Positions 26,611 to 35,720 of a DNA stretch of 64,000 bases are shown here, in pieces. Position 1 is the stretch's first letter; each line of letters starts with the position of its first letter. The DNA comes from CAWUKT01 sp964352215. Its GTDB lineage: Bacteria > Bacteroidota > Bacteroidia > J057 > JADKCL01. The stretch lies in NCBI GenBank assembly GCA_964352215.1, contig CAYGRE010000020.1:1-64000 (forward strand). Direction: 5' to 3'. A program made the translations under genes and the position numbers. Below the pieces are notes generated by a model. That model was not told the origin of the DNA and searched no databases. It worked only from the letters and a program-made list of their open reading frames with translations.

Positions 26611-28047
26611 TCAAAGTGACTGGGCCTGCGTTTTCAGGTTTCCGTCCAATTCTCCAAGCACATTGTTCTTACCACCGGCGGCGGCGTAAACGCTCCCCAA
26701 GTCACCACGATCGGCGCTGAAACGGAGGATGTCAAGCATGGCTTGCTGATCTTCACTATCTGTCCAACCGCTCATCAGAGCATTCAGCATACGGCCTCGT
26801 TCTGCCACGGGGGCCAGGGTATGGGCTCCGGCACGGACCATTTCCCGGACTTGGGTATCTTGAGAGAACCAACCAGTCAGCCCACTCCACAATGATCCGA
26901 GGGAACCCATCAGGGCGGCCGGGTTAATCAGATCACCGATATAATTTTTGGCACGGGACCACAATTCACCACCTGCAATCATGCCAAAGAGGACTCCTTC
27001 TACGAGATCAAGTCCTACCTTGACTTTCGTACCAAATCCGAGTCCCCAGGTAGCTTTTGCATTGGCGTAGAAACTAAACTTGCCATTCTGAAAGCCCATT
27101 CCTGCGCCTGCTTCTCCTCCAACTCCGGCAGAGCCTTCCACTTCGGCTTCTCCGGTTCCCAGGTCCACGGTACCTTCCTTGCCCATGCCAAACAGGGATT
27201 GACACAGGAAGTCGATTGCCTTCCCGCTATCCATCTTTTTGAGCAACCAGCCCAGCGGCGGATTGATCATCAGGATGGAATCGAGAATCATATCGGCCGA
27301 TTGAGATATTTTATCTTTGTAAGCAGCCTGCTGCTTTTTCTTCCATCGGTAAGCTGCCTTGCCACCCAGACTGACCTTCGCACCCGCGAAAGCAGATGCT
27401 TCGGACTGTATTCCGGCTTTGAAAGCACTGTTGTTTACTCCACTTCCGTCCTTGGCCGCTCCTGCCCGTTGGACTTTGCCTTCAATCGAAGCAGCTGCTT
27501 CAGCACCTACCATACCCTTCACGACCAGGGCCAGGAACATTTCCATGTCCTCACCGAGGACATTGTGTTCAAATGTGAAGGGAAATTCCCGTTCGTAGTC
27601 GATGAGCTTGGCACTGGCCTCGCCTTCAGCTTTACCTTTAATGCCATCTGAACCGATGGAACCAGATGCTTTGCCGGAAGTATCAGCGTAAGTGGTTTTC
27701 AGGTTTTGTTCTTTTTCCTCATCTGTTAAGGTAGAGGCACCCCACAGATCTGTACTACCCTCTGCGATCCGGGCATGGGCCTTGAAGTCCGGATCATCGG
27801 GTTCTGTTCCTCGTTCTACCCCCTTTTCTCCGCGCAGCCCCCGGGAGACCAGACTTTCTTCGTAGTCTTTCTCATGGGAAGCACCAAGACCCCCTATCTC
27901 ACGTTGGATCGGACTGGCTTCGGAAGCTTGTAATTGCAGTTGCGGGGGCTGTTTGCTGGGAAGCTGACTGGCTTCATGGCTCTCCTGTAATTGCAAGGAT
28001 TCATTCTGAGATTCTTCTTTCCTGGCCTGGGGGTAGTTCTTAGACAT
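26611..28047 (-). CDS. Orphan protein with injection-system-cargo-like N-terminus
   Basis: 478 aa, no signal peptide. Residues 1-55 are Gln/Glu/Ser-rich and disordered, ending LQASEASPIQRE. This 'L-Q-x...I-Q-R' style of N-terminus is seen in proteins encoded with extracellular contractile injection systems in Bacteroidota. The middle (120-260) and 300-360 are Gly/Ala/Lys-rich with alternating beta-like pattern (KAKAEGEASAK, GEAEVEGSAGVGGEAGAGMGF), then a hydrophobic stretch (GLDLVEGVLFGMIAGGELW) and a helical C-terminus. No catalytic motif is recognised. No contractile-system gene is in the window, so cargo, toxin or self-standing role is open. Promoter-like site at 28098-28130. Confidence 0.65.
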   Translation of the reverse strand: MSKNYPQARKEESQNESLQLQESHEASQLPSKQPPQLQLQASEASPIQREIGGLGASHEKDYEESLVSRGLRGEKGVERGTEPDDPDFKAHARIAEGSTDLWGASTLTDEEKEQNLKTTYADTSGKASGSIGSDGIKGKAEGEASAKLIDYEREFPFTFEHNVLGEDMEMFLALVVKGMVGAEAAASIEGKVQRAGAAKDGSGVNNSAFKAGIQSEASAFAGAKVSLGGKAAYRWKKKQQAAYKDKISQSADMILDSILMINPPLGWLLKKMDSGKAIDFLCQSLFGMGKEGTVDLGTGEAEVEGSAGVGGEAGAGMGFQNGKFSFYANAKATWGLGFGTKVKVGLDLVEGVLFGMIAGGELWSRAKNYIGDLINPAALMGSLGSLWSGLTGWFSQDTQVREMVRAGAHTLAPVAERGRMLNALMSGWTDSEDQQAMLDILRFSADRGDLGSVYAAAGGKNNVLGELDGNLKTQAQSL

Positions 28048-28097
28048 AATATCGAATCAAGAATTGACAAAATCAGCTATCTGAAACAAATCGAATA

Positions 28098-28130
28098 GAA
28101 AGATAAGATTTATCCCACTTTGATACAAAA
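28098..28130 (-). promoter_or_regulatory. Candidate promoter of the 26611-28047 gene
   Basis: Minus strand: TTG (28126-28128), 20 bp, TATCTTTC (28098-28105). The last base differs from TAnnTTTG. About 50 bp before the ATG. Confidence 0.4.
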
Positions 28131-28305
28131 ATTGAGCAAGGTTTGAGGTGAGATCAAAGCAAAGAGCCGCGAAAATTATTACTCCTTTTACTAACACAAA
28201 TCCCCTTCGGGACAATCGTTTGCCAGACGTCTTTACCGTTTTTTTCTCCCAAAATTAGCTACTGTAAAGGGCATGGAGTAGCAAATAGCCTTAAATTGGC
28301 CCCCC

Positions 28306-30435
28306 ATGCTAAAACCAATGTTCAAATCAATCCTCTCTCTTTTTTCGCTGCTGCTTCTTACTTCTCTCATGGCCAGCCCGCTGGCGGCTCAATCGGCAAT
28401 TGACGTCGGTAATATTGAGATCGTCAGGGATTCGTTTGGGGTGCCGCACATCTTCACCAAGACCGATGCAGAAGCGGTCTATGGAATTGCCTGGGCACAG
28501 TGCGAGGACAATTTCCACCTTATGCAGGACAATATCGGTTTTTGCCAGAACCGTGCAGGACGGTTGATGGGTAAGGACGGGGCGGCCCTGGATTTTCTCT
28601 ACCAGTTGTTTGCGGTCAATGATTTTGTAGAGGAGCGGTACGCGCAGGATGTCAGTCCCGAAATGGAAAAGCTGCTTCAGTCCTATTCCGATGGAATCAA
28701 TCAATATGCCGCTACCCACCCCAAAGAAGTCAAGCGGAAGGATATATTTCCAGTCACCCCCAGGCATATCCTAGGTACCCATGTTTTTCATTTTATGCTG
28801 ATGCACAGCTCGACCATGAAACTGGGCAAGTTCTTTTCCAAAGATTTTGACTATGTGATGAAAGACAACTTCGGGCATGGCTCCAATGCTTTTGCCTATA
28901 GCCCCAGGATCACAACCGATGGAAAAAGTTACCTGATCGGAAATCCCCACCAACCCGTCAACGAAATGGGCAACTTCTGGGAGGTCAGCGTCCACAGTGA
29001 GGAGGGATATGAATTTTATGGAGCGACATTTTCGGTGGGAGGAATCGTACCGTCGCTTGGGGTCAACCGGCATTTGGGCTGGACCCACACCACCAATTAC
29101 CAGAACAGCGCGGACATCTACCGGTTGGAAATGCATCCCAGCAAAAAGCATCTGTACAAATATGATGGCGAATGGATTCCCCTGGAGGTCAAGCATGCGC
29201 AACTGAGAGTTAAAATCGCTGGGGTGACGATTCCAGTAAGGAAAAAGTATTATGTCAGTGTGTATGGCCCTACGGTGAAAAAGGAGTCGGGATTTTATTC
29301 CTTTAAAAGTCATGTCTACCACAACCTGAAAGCTCCTGAACAGTGGTATAAAATGGGGCGGGCAAAGAATTGGGAGGAATTCGAGGAAGCACTCCGGATC
29401 CAGGGCCTCGCCGCCCAGACCATTACCTATGCCGATGACGAGGGGAATATTTACCACCTCAGTAATTTTACCCATCCATACCGCGACGAAACGCATGACT
29501 GGTCGGAATTGGTCAAAGGAAATGCAGCCATCCTTCCGGGTACAACGTCAACCAACAACTGGACCTTGGACACCATCCATCCGGTGGATGTTTTACCCCA
29601 GAAAAAGAATCCCGACTGTGGCTATGTGTACAATTGCAACCACACCGTCTTTGAGATGACAGGGCCGGGCGAAAATCCAGCACCTTCCGATTTCCCACCG
29701 AGTTTCGGTCTGTTGCAGTCCAACAATATCCGGGCCAAGACCTTTGCGAACCGGATCAGCACCTACGACAAGGTGAGCTTTGAGGATGTCCGAAAGATCA
29801 GGGAAAACACCACCGTGGACAAGAACTCCCTTTCCCTGCGGAATTGCATGAACTGCGATGTGATTCCAAAACTCATCGACAGTACCCCCAAACTGGCCCC
29901 TTTAAAGGAGGTGTTTGACAAGTGGGATGGCTCCTTTACGGTGGACAATAAATACGCTACCGTGATGGCCATTTCCTCCATGTACTTTGAGGAGTATATC
30001 CGGGAAGAGTTCGGGAATGTCGAAAAAGACGTTCCCGAAGAAGTACTGGTTAAGGCCATGCTGAAGACCCAGAAGTTTTTGCTCCGGCATTATGGAACCC
30101 TCGAGGTTCCCTTGGGAGATGTGCAGAAAGCAGCCCGATTTGGTGTGGAAATGCCGGTTGGTGGGTGTCTCTTCACTTTGGCCAGCACCCATATCGAGCC
30201 TTACAAAAAAGGAAAGTTCGAGATTACAGGAGGGGACAGTTATATATTCTATGCAAAGTTCGGGGAGAATGGTTTGGAAGAGTTAGAGACCGTAAATGCT
30301 TTTGGAAATAGTCTGATCAAGGGGCACCCCCACAGCACAGACCAGACCGAAATGTATGTCAATCAGAAAACGAAGGCAGCGCAATTGGATTTAGAGAAGT
30401 TGCGGAATGTCGGGGAAGGTTATCATCCGGAGTAG
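28306..30435 (+). CDS. Penicillin acylase-family Ntn-hydrolase (AHL acylase-like)
   Basis: 709 aa. Signal peptide ends near ASPLAAQ (residue 29); a shorter start at Met5 is possible. The N-terminal alpha segment has IVRDSFGVPHIF and the family's YGIAWAQCEDNF stretch. The self-cleavage site and nucleophile follow: FGHG-S193-NAF, matching the Gly-Ser-Asn of penicillin and homoserine-lactone acylases. Later SFGLLQSNNI and the catalytic Asn in TSTNNW are visible. Made as a precursor that splits itself into alpha and beta chains in the periplasm. Substrate class is amide-linked acyl compounds; quorum-signal cleavage is possible, not shown. Confidence 0.9.
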   Translation: MLKPMFKSILSLFSLLLLTSLMASPLAAQSAIDVGNIEIVRDSFGVPHIFTKTDAEAVYGIAWAQCEDNFHLMQDNIGFCQNRAGRLMGKDGAALDFLYQLFAVNDFVEERYAQDVSPEMEKLLQSYSDGINQYAATHPKEVKRKDIFPVTPRHILGTHVFHFMLMHSSTMKLGKFFSKDFDYVMKDNFGHGSNAFAYSPRITTDGKSYLIGNPHQPVNEMGNFWEVSVHSEEGYEFYGATFSVGGIVPSLGVNRHLGWTHTTNYQNSADIYRLEMHPSKKHLYKYDGEWIPLEVKHAQLRVKIAGVTIPVRKKYYVSVYGPTVKKESGFYSFKSHVYHNLKAPEQWYKMGRAKNWEEFEEALRIQGLAAQTITYADDEGNIYHLSNFTHPYRDETHDWSELVKGNAAILPGTTSTNNWTLDTIHPVDVLPQKKNPDCGYVYNCNHTVFEMTGPGENPAPSDFPPSFGLLQSNNIRAKTFANRISTYDKVSFEDVRKIRENTTVDKNSLSLRNCMNCDVIPKLIDSTPKLAPLKEVFDKWDGSFTVDNKYATVMAISSMYFEEYIREEFGNVEKDVPEEVLVKAMLKTQKFLLRHYGTLEVPLGDVQKAARFGVEMPVGGCLFTLASTHIEPYKKGKFEITGGDSYIFYAKFGENGLEELETVNAFGNSLIKGHPHSTDQTEMYVNQKTKAAQLDLEKLRNVGEGYHPE

Positions 30436-30465
30436 GTGGGGGGAGATTGTATTTCCAGGGTAGAT

Positions 30466-30816
30466 TCAGTTCGACCAAACCGCGTAGCGCTTCCGCCGCA
30501 ATTCCAGGGTCAATTGTTTTTCCATCTTCAGGGCTTCTGCCCGGCTGTTCATCGGTGGAATGTGGTTGAAGAGGCTTCCGCGCAGGAACTTGCCGTATTT
30601 CCGCACAATACTCGACGACAGGTTGTGGCCCTTTTCATTCCGGTAGCCGCGCTTGTGCTCTTCAAACCGAACCCGGGGATCCTTGCTGGTCATGCCCACA
30701 TAGAGACATTCGAGCACACCGTTGAATTGGGGATTGGCAGCCCGGAATTTGGCACTTTCGGTGTAGACCTTTTTGGATAATTCGATGACGTAAACCCGGT
30801 ATTGGAATTTAGGCAT
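30466..30816 (-). CDS. GIY-YIG-like domain protein
   Basis: 116 aa from the ATG at 30816 (MPKFQYRVYVIELSKK); the frame is open to 30951 but that portion looks non-coding. VYVIEL replaces the canonical GIYxxY start and is followed by LYVGMTSKDPRVRFEEHKRG, which fits the second strand and helix of the GIY-YIG fold with its Arg and Glu-His. C-terminal KMEKQLTLELRRKRYAVW supplies the late Glu region. A small single-domain nuclease or nuclease-like protein; target unknown. Divergent from the transglutaminase-TPR gene, 146 bp apart. Confidence 0.72.
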   Translation of the reverse strand: MPKFQYRVYVIELSKKVYTESAKFRAANPQFNGVLECLYVGMTSKDPRVRFEEHKRGYRNEKGHNLSSSIVRKYGKFLRGSLFNHIPPMNSRAEALKMEKQLTLELRRKRYAVWSN

Positions 30817-30962
30817 AAGAAGTCGTTGGGTGATTTTGGTCCAGGGTAGCCATGCCATTAATGTACGACAATTTGAAAATGGAGGTTGAGGAGAAGGGTA
30901 GGTTTCCTGAGAATGGCCTATTTTTAATCCATGGAGCAACGCAATGGACATCGGCTCGGTTT

Positions 30963-32519
30963 ATGAAGATGATTTATACGATCGTATTTCTGCTGCTGTC
31001 AATGCCAATTGGCCTTGTAGGTCAGTCGCCTGATGGGGATGGGTTGCCGTGTAAGGTGCTGCCACCTGACCAGGATATTCCATCGGTTTTTTCGCAGCCA
31101 AACGCTACGGTGGAGCCACAGGCTTCAGCGAAAACCCTTGCTTCTGTGCCTGCTGCCTGCAAATACAACACCGTCGCCCACCGTCTCCTCCAGATCGAAG
31201 CACTTGCTTTCGACCTGCCGCAAGCTAAATATACCCGGATGTATGCCGTATTGGATTCGGTGATCGATAGGGCGGTTCATGCAATCGAGGCTATTCAGAC
31301 ACAAGGAACTATTCAGCCAAAAGTGGAAATTCAGACTCAAGAGAAAATCCAGCCCAAAGGGAAAATCCAGCCCCAAGAAGCAACCACCGAAAGAGAAAAA
31401 GCCCGTCTCATCCTCCAAGCCATCGACCAATCCCTTTGGGAAATGGATTTCATCGTCTGCATCAAGACCCACTTCCTCCACCAGGCCCTGGCCAAAAAGA
31501 AATTGCCGCTCCCAAAAACGAAACTCCATTATTGGGCGAAAGAGGACGCCCGCCTTCAGGACAGCACCCTCTACTACGGAGCCAGCCTCAACGCCACCGC
31601 CTACCCACAAGTCACCTTGATGTCGGAGGAAAAAATGGCCGAATTCCTGACCGATCCCAAATCCGCCTACCATTTGATCGACTGCGACCTGACCGCCTAT
31701 ATCTACCTCGCGGTTGCGGAAGTGCTTGATCTCCCCATTTACCTGATCGAAGTGCCAGGTCATTTTTTCGTACGTTATGAATTCAGCGAAACGGACTACC
31801 TCAATTGGGACAACAACACCGCAAAAGAATATACCGATGATGAATTCCGAAGCGGCTTGAGCCCCTCCACTTCGAAATCATTCAGCAAGGAAGAGGAGGA
31901 GGAAAGGCAATACCTGCAAAGCCTGAGCAGGGAAGAGGCTACCGCCCTTCATACCAGCTATATCGTAGGCGACCGCATGATTCAATCCGACCCCGTTCTG
32001 GCCCTGGAAATATTGGAATACGCAGCTGAGATCAACCCTGAATCCCACTATGCCCATCCCCGCATTTCCTGGGAATACAATTCTTATGGCTATGCCAAGA
32101 CCATGGAGGGGGACCATCCTGCTTCCATACCGCACTTTTCCAAGGCCTTAGAGCTTCATCCTGAGAATGGGCAAGCGAATGACAATATGGGATTTGCGTT
32201 GATCCAGACGGGGGAGCCGGAAAAGGGAAAGGTGTATCTGGAAAAAGCGACTGCTACCGGTACCAATCTGAAGCCCTATGCACTCCGCAATTGGGGCGCT
32301 TATTATGCCGCCACCGGGAAGCAAAGAAAGGCAAAAAGGCATTACCGGAAAGCCATGAGAAGGAGCAAAACCGATCCGGTTGATTTATTGGAGCTTCAGT
32401 ATGCAAACCTGCTCATGGAAAAGGGAAGAGACCGGAAAGCCAACAAATACCTGGGCATCGCGGCAGAGAGAGGCGAAAGTTTGGCCCAGAGAAAACTAGC
32501 CGAATTGCAGGGTAATTGA
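30963..32519 (+). CDS. Transglutaminase-like protein with C-terminal TPRs
   Basis: 518 aa from the ATG at 30963, where a signal peptide starts (MKMIYTIVFLLLSMPIGLVG). A 5-unit six-residue repeat (IQTQGT/IQPKVE type) occupies about residues 111-140. The next part has a Cys-His-Asp set: YHLIDCDLTAYIYLAVAEVL, EVPGHFFVRY and DYLNWDNN, the pattern of transglutaminase-like (Transglut_core2) domains. Residues about 340-510 hold TPR-type repeats (HYAHPRISWEYNSYGYAKTMEGDHPASIPHFSKAL begins the series). Secreted or periplasmic; may act as a peptidase or amidase on cell-wall-related substrates, which is inference. Confidence 0.78.
   Translation: MKMIYTIVFLLLSMPIGLVGQSPDGDGLPCKVLPPDQDIPSVFSQPNATVEPQASAKTLASVPAACKYNTVAHRLLQIEALAFDLPQAKYTRMYAVLDSVIDRAVHAIEAIQTQGTIQPKVEIQTQEKIQPKGKIQPQEATTEREKARLILQAIDQSLWEMDFIVCIKTHFLHQALAKKKLPLPKTKLHYWAKEDARLQDSTLYYGASLNATAYPQVTLMSEEKMAEFLTDPKSAYHLIDCDLTAYIYLAVAEVLDLPIYLIEVPGHFFVRYEFSETDYLNWDNNTAKEYTDDEFRSGLSPSTSKSFSKEEEEERQYLQSLSREEATALHTSYIVGDRMIQSDPVLALEILEYAAEINPESHYAHPRISWEYNSYGYAKTMEGDHPASIPHFSKALELHPENGQANDNMGFALIQTGEPEKGKVYLEKATATGTNLKPYALRNWGAYYAATGKQRKAKRHYRKAMRRSKTDPVDLLELQYANLLMEKGRDRKANKYLGIAAERGESLAQRKLAELQGN
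31293..31382 (+). repeat. In-frame 18-bp tandem repeat, five units
   Basis: Five 18-bp units at 31293-31310, 31311-31328, 31329-31346, 31347-31364 and 31365-31382 encode IQTQGT, IQPKVE, IQTQEK, IQPKGK, IQPQEA. Frame-preserving and more variable than the 9-bp array. Confidence 0.88.
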
Positions 32520-32545
32520 TGGCAGGGATATTCTTCCCCAATCAT

Positions 32546-32683
32546 TCACTTATTCCTCCGACACCGCTCACTGCAATACCGCACCGATTCCCAATTCAGC
32601 TTCCATTTTTTGCGCCAACTAAAAGGCAAGCCGCAAACCGGACATATCTTGGTGGGGAGGTCTTGTTTGCGCACCTGTTTCAA
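32546..32683 (-). CDS. DUF2256 small zinc-ribbon-like protein
   Basis: 45 aa if it begins at the TTG at 32683, which overlaps the TGA of the upstream FeS photolyase gene by 2 bases; a GTG at 32674 would give 42 aa. The product has paired cysteines CPVC (14-17) and CSERC (37-41) around a very basic tryptophan-rich core (FSWRKKWKLNWESVRYC), the whole DUF2256 pattern. DUF2256 proteins are regularly encoded beside photolyase/cryptochrome genes. Probably binds one zinc ion. Last gene of the light-repair operon. Confidence 0.85.
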   Translation of the reverse strand: MKQVRKQDLPTKICPVCGLPFSWRKKWKLNWESVRYCSERCRRNK

Positions 32684-34212
32684 AGCGATTCCGCATTGGA
32701 TTTGCAATAAGCCGCCCGCTCGAGTAAGGCCGCTTTTTTATCACCGTCCATCCGGTCCCAGGTGCGGTAGGCCATCCCGATCCGGGGATGCTTTTCCAAC
32801 AGGTCACGGTGCCGGTCGTAGAAATCCCAATATAAACTGTTGAGGGGACAAGCCTTTTCACCCACTTTGTCACTTTTCTTGTAGTGGCATCCCTTGCAGT
32901 AGTCCCCCATCTTGTTGATGTAGTTGGCACTGGCCGCATAGGGTTTGCTGCCCACAATGCCCCCATCGGCATATTGACTCATCCCCCGGGTATTGGTGAT
33001 TTCCACCCACTCAAAAGCATCAATATAAATGCCCAGGTACCAGGCGTCAATCTCGTCGGGATGAACCCCCAGCAGCAAGCTGAAGTTCCCGGTCACCATC
33101 AACCGCTGGATGTGGTGGGCATAGGCATGGTCAAGTGAGTTACGGATAGACGCCCGCATACAATTCATTTTGGTTTCTCCGGTCCAAAACCAGCCCGGCA
33201 AAGCAGCCGTATGGCCAAAATGGTTGAGCGAGGCAAATTCAGGCATCTTTGCCCAATAGATCCCCCGCATGTATTCCCGCCAACCGATGATCTGGCGAAT
33301 GAAGCCCTCGACCTGGGCGATGCCATAGCGGTCCGGGTCTTCTTTCCACTTGGCTTCAACCGCTTCAACTACTTCGGTCGGGGAGAGGAGTTTGACGTTC
33401 ATCAGAAAAGAAAGGCGGGCGTGGAAGAGGAAGTCATGGTCCGAAGACATAGCGTCCTGAAAGGTCCCGAAGTGAGGAAGCAAATGGGTGCAGAAAAAGT
33501 CCAACCATTCCAGCCCCTCCTGTCGGGTAACCGCCCAGGGAAGCATTTGATCTTTCATTTCCCCAATCGTTTCTACCCCCTGCGCATCCAGCATATTGCA
33601 AATGGCGCTGGCATCGTGGGCCACCCACGGGAATTCCGGTACCGGAACCTCACCCTTGTATCGGTTGCGGTTGTCGGCGTCGTAATTCCATTCTCCGGTG
33701 GCTGGTTGCTGTCCATCCATCAGGTAGCCTGTGCGCTTGCGGATGTCCCGGTAAAAGCTCTCCATCAGGTAGGTCTTCCGCCCTTGGAAAAACTTGCCCA
33801 GCTCCTCGCGGGTGGTGAGGAAATGGTGGCTGTCCCAGGCCTGACTCGGGATTTCCAATCCGGCCGCAAATTCCTTTAGGATCTGGTCCAGTCGGTATTC
33901 ATCGGGGAGCTGGTATTCAAACCGTGAAAAATTCCCAGCGTCGAGCAATGGATTCAGGTTGCCGGGAAAACCTTGTTGATTGTCGGGATCGTCCAGCCGG
34001 ATGTATTTTACCTGGTGTCCGGCTTGTCTGAGCTGCTCCGCAAATGACCGCATCGCGAGGAAGATGGCCGCTACCTTTTGGATGTGGTGCCGGACATAAT
34101 CCGTTTCGCTGCGGACTTCCATCATCACATAAGTGACCTGGTCATCGACTTTTTCCAGCCAGGGGTGTTGACGGTTGAGTTGATCGCCCAGAATGAGCCG
34201 GAGGGTTTTCAT
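32680..34212 (-). CDS. phrB: FeS-containing bacterial cryptochrome/photolyase
   Basis: 510 aa. Begins MKTLRLILGDQLN, the signature of the FeS-BCP (deoxyribodipyrimidine photolyase-related) family rather than CPD class I. Four cysteines that would hold the 4Fe-4S cluster are visible: one in NCMRAS (about 386) and three in DYCKGCHYKKSDKVGEKACP near 470-485. The C-terminal FAD-binding region (GIYIDAFEWVEITNTRGMSQYADGG) is intact. Likely a (6-4) photolyase using light to repair UV damage. Overlaps the cryptochrome DASH gene by 4 bases (ATGA) and the DUF2256 gene by 2. Symbol by analogy to the founding member. Confidence 0.88.
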   Translation of the reverse strand: MKTLRLILGDQLNRQHPWLEKVDDQVTYVMMEVRSETDYVRHHIQKVAAIFLAMRSFAEQLRQAGHQVKYIRLDDPDNQQGFPGNLNPLLDAGNFSRFEYQLPDEYRLDQILKEFAAGLEIPSQAWDSHHFLTTREELGKFFQGRKTYLMESFYRDIRKRTGYLMDGQQPATGEWNYDADNRNRYKGEVPVPEFPWVAHDASAICNMLDAQGVETIGEMKDQMLPWAVTRQEGLEWLDFFCTHLLPHFGTFQDAMSSDHDFLFHARLSFLMNVKLLSPTEVVEAVEAKWKEDPDRYGIAQVEGFIRQIIGWREYMRGIYWAKMPEFASLNHFGHTAALPGWFWTGETKMNCMRASIRNSLDHAYAHHIQRLMVTGNFSLLLGVHPDEIDAWYLGIYIDAFEWVEITNTRGMSQYADGGIVGSKPYAASANYINKMGDYCKGCHYKKSDKVGEKACPLNSLYWDFYDRHRDLLEKHPRIGMAYRTWDRMDGDKKAALLERAAYCKSNAESL

Positions 34213-35720
34213 GATTGCTTCGAATAGGAATTCCAGGCTTTGGGAATGAACATGGGGCGCGGGTATTCACTGGCACTGTATGCGTCCAGTTCTTCCTCGG
34301 AAAGCCAGAAAGTGGTTTGGATTTTATCCGCCGGGACGTAGCTTAACTCGGGTATCCAATGACGGACATAGTCCCCATTTTCATCGTAGCGTTCGGCCTG
34401 ACGGAGAATATTAAAATAGCGGTTGGGGCGTGGATCGGCTCCGACACCGGCCAGGTAGGTCCAGTTGCCGTAATTGCTGTAGACGTCGTAGTCTACCAGG
34501 AGGGATTCGAAATATTCCGCACCCCAGAGCCAATTGACTTGCAGGTCGTGGATGAGAAAGGAGGCCACATTTTGCCGTCCCCGGTTGGACATGAATCCGG
34601 TTGCGTTCAGCTCCCGCATGTTTGCATCTACAAAGGGGATGCCGGTGGTGCCGGTCTTCCACCTTTCAAAACGGGCGGCTTCATCAGGATGGGATTGATA
34701 ATTGGGGGTGGAAATTCCCGCGAATTGGAAAATCCGGTGCTGGTGTTTGGCGGCCCAATACCTGAAAAAATCCCTCCACAGCAGTTCAAAGATCAACCAA
34801 TAGGTGGATTGATTCGCGACCACTGCTTCTTCGTAGGCTTTGATTTTCCAGTAGACCATGCGCGGGGACAGGCTTCCCTGGGCCAGCCACGGGGAAAACT
34901 TGGAAGAGTAATCGGCCCCCAGCATGCCGTTCCGGGTCTCTTTGTAGGTTTTCAAAGGGCCGGCGAAGCCACAGTAAGCCTCGAGTCGGGCGAGGGCTGC
35001 GGTTTCACCTCCTTGAAAGTTCAGGACTCCTTTTGGGGAAGAAGGGGCATTGTTGGGTACAGTCTCAGCCTGCGCGGGTTCTTCGATGGTTGCAGGGGAA
35101 AAGCCAGCCGTATTGGAAGCCTCTGCGAAAGAACCTTGCAACTCTTCAGGCACAGGCATCGCCCCTGGGTCAAGGCCTTCCGGCAATCTGATCTCGGTTG
35201 GGGAAGCAAACAATTCTCTCACCTGGCTGTATTTCTCGACCTTTTTCCGGAATTGGCTGAATACATCGGGGGTCTTTTGCGGAGGTTGAAGCAGGTCTTC
35301 GGGATGGTAAAGCGAAGTTCCCTGAAATGGGCAAGCCTCGAGTCCCTCCCTTCCCAGCATCTCGACCACGACTTCTTCTACATGTACCTCTTCGGTAGCG
35401 TATTCAGAATGGAAGTACACCGCTCCAGCATTCACCTCTTGTGCCAATTCCCGCAATACCGCTTCAGACTTCCCCCGGCGAATGAGCAAATCTCCACCCA
35501 GCTTGCGCATTCTTTCCCGTAGATCCGCAAGCCCTTCAACCAGAAATTCCGCCCGGAAGCGTTCCATTCTGGGAAAGCCCAAACGGGTGGTGCCCAACTG
35601 ACGGGGATCAAGAATGTAAACGGGAACAATTTTCTCGCCTGTTTCGGCAGCACGGGAGAGGGCTTCATTGTCATGGACCCGCAGATCATTTCTAAACCAG
35701 ACGATATTTGTTTTATTCAT
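34209..35720 (-). CDS. Cryptochrome DASH-family photolyase
   Basis: 503 aa. The photolyase N-terminal domain starts IVWFRNDLRVHDNEAL; the FAD domain has FELLWRDFFRYWAAKH, TGIPFVDANMRELNATGFMSNRGRQNVASFL and DYDVYSNYGNWTYLAGVGADPRPNRYFNI, all DASH signatures. A low-complexity stretch of about 33 residues (198-231) sits between domains where the linker is normally short. DASH proteins repair single-stranded or loop CPDs and/or signal with blue light. Both neighbours overlap by 4 bases, so the operon is tightly packed. Confidence 0.92.
   Translation of the reverse strand: MNKTNIVWFRNDLRVHDNEALSRAAETGEKIVPVYILDPRQLGTTRLGFPRMERFRAEFLVEGLADLRERMRKLGGDLLIRRGKSEAVLRELAQEVNAGAVYFHSEYATEEVHVEEVVVEMLGREGLEACPFQGTSLYHPEDLLQPPQKTPDVFSQFRKKVEKYSQVRELFASPTEIRLPEGLDPGAMPVPEELQGSFAEASNTAGFSPATIEEPAQAETVPNNAPSSPKGVLNFQGGETAALARLEAYCGFAGPLKTYKETRNGMLGADYSSKFSPWLAQGSLSPRMVYWKIKAYEEAVVANQSTYWLIFELLWRDFFRYWAAKHQHRIFQFAGISTPNYQSHPDEAARFERWKTGTTGIPFVDANMRELNATGFMSNRGRQNVASFLIHDLQVNWLWGAEYFESLLVDYDVYSNYGNWTYLAGVGADPRPNRYFNILRQAERYDENGDYVRHWIPELSYVPADKIQTTFWLSEEELDAYSASEYPRPMFIPKAWNSYSKQS

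Noticed and set aside
28771..29496. 241-codon frame antisense to the acylase
   Set aside because: Shadow frame.
33211..33879. 222-codon frame antisense to the FeS photolyase
   Set aside because: Shadow frame.
34359..35522. 387-codon frame antisense to cryptochrome DASH
   Set aside because: Codon-bias shadow of a clear photolyase gene; product has no recognisable feature.
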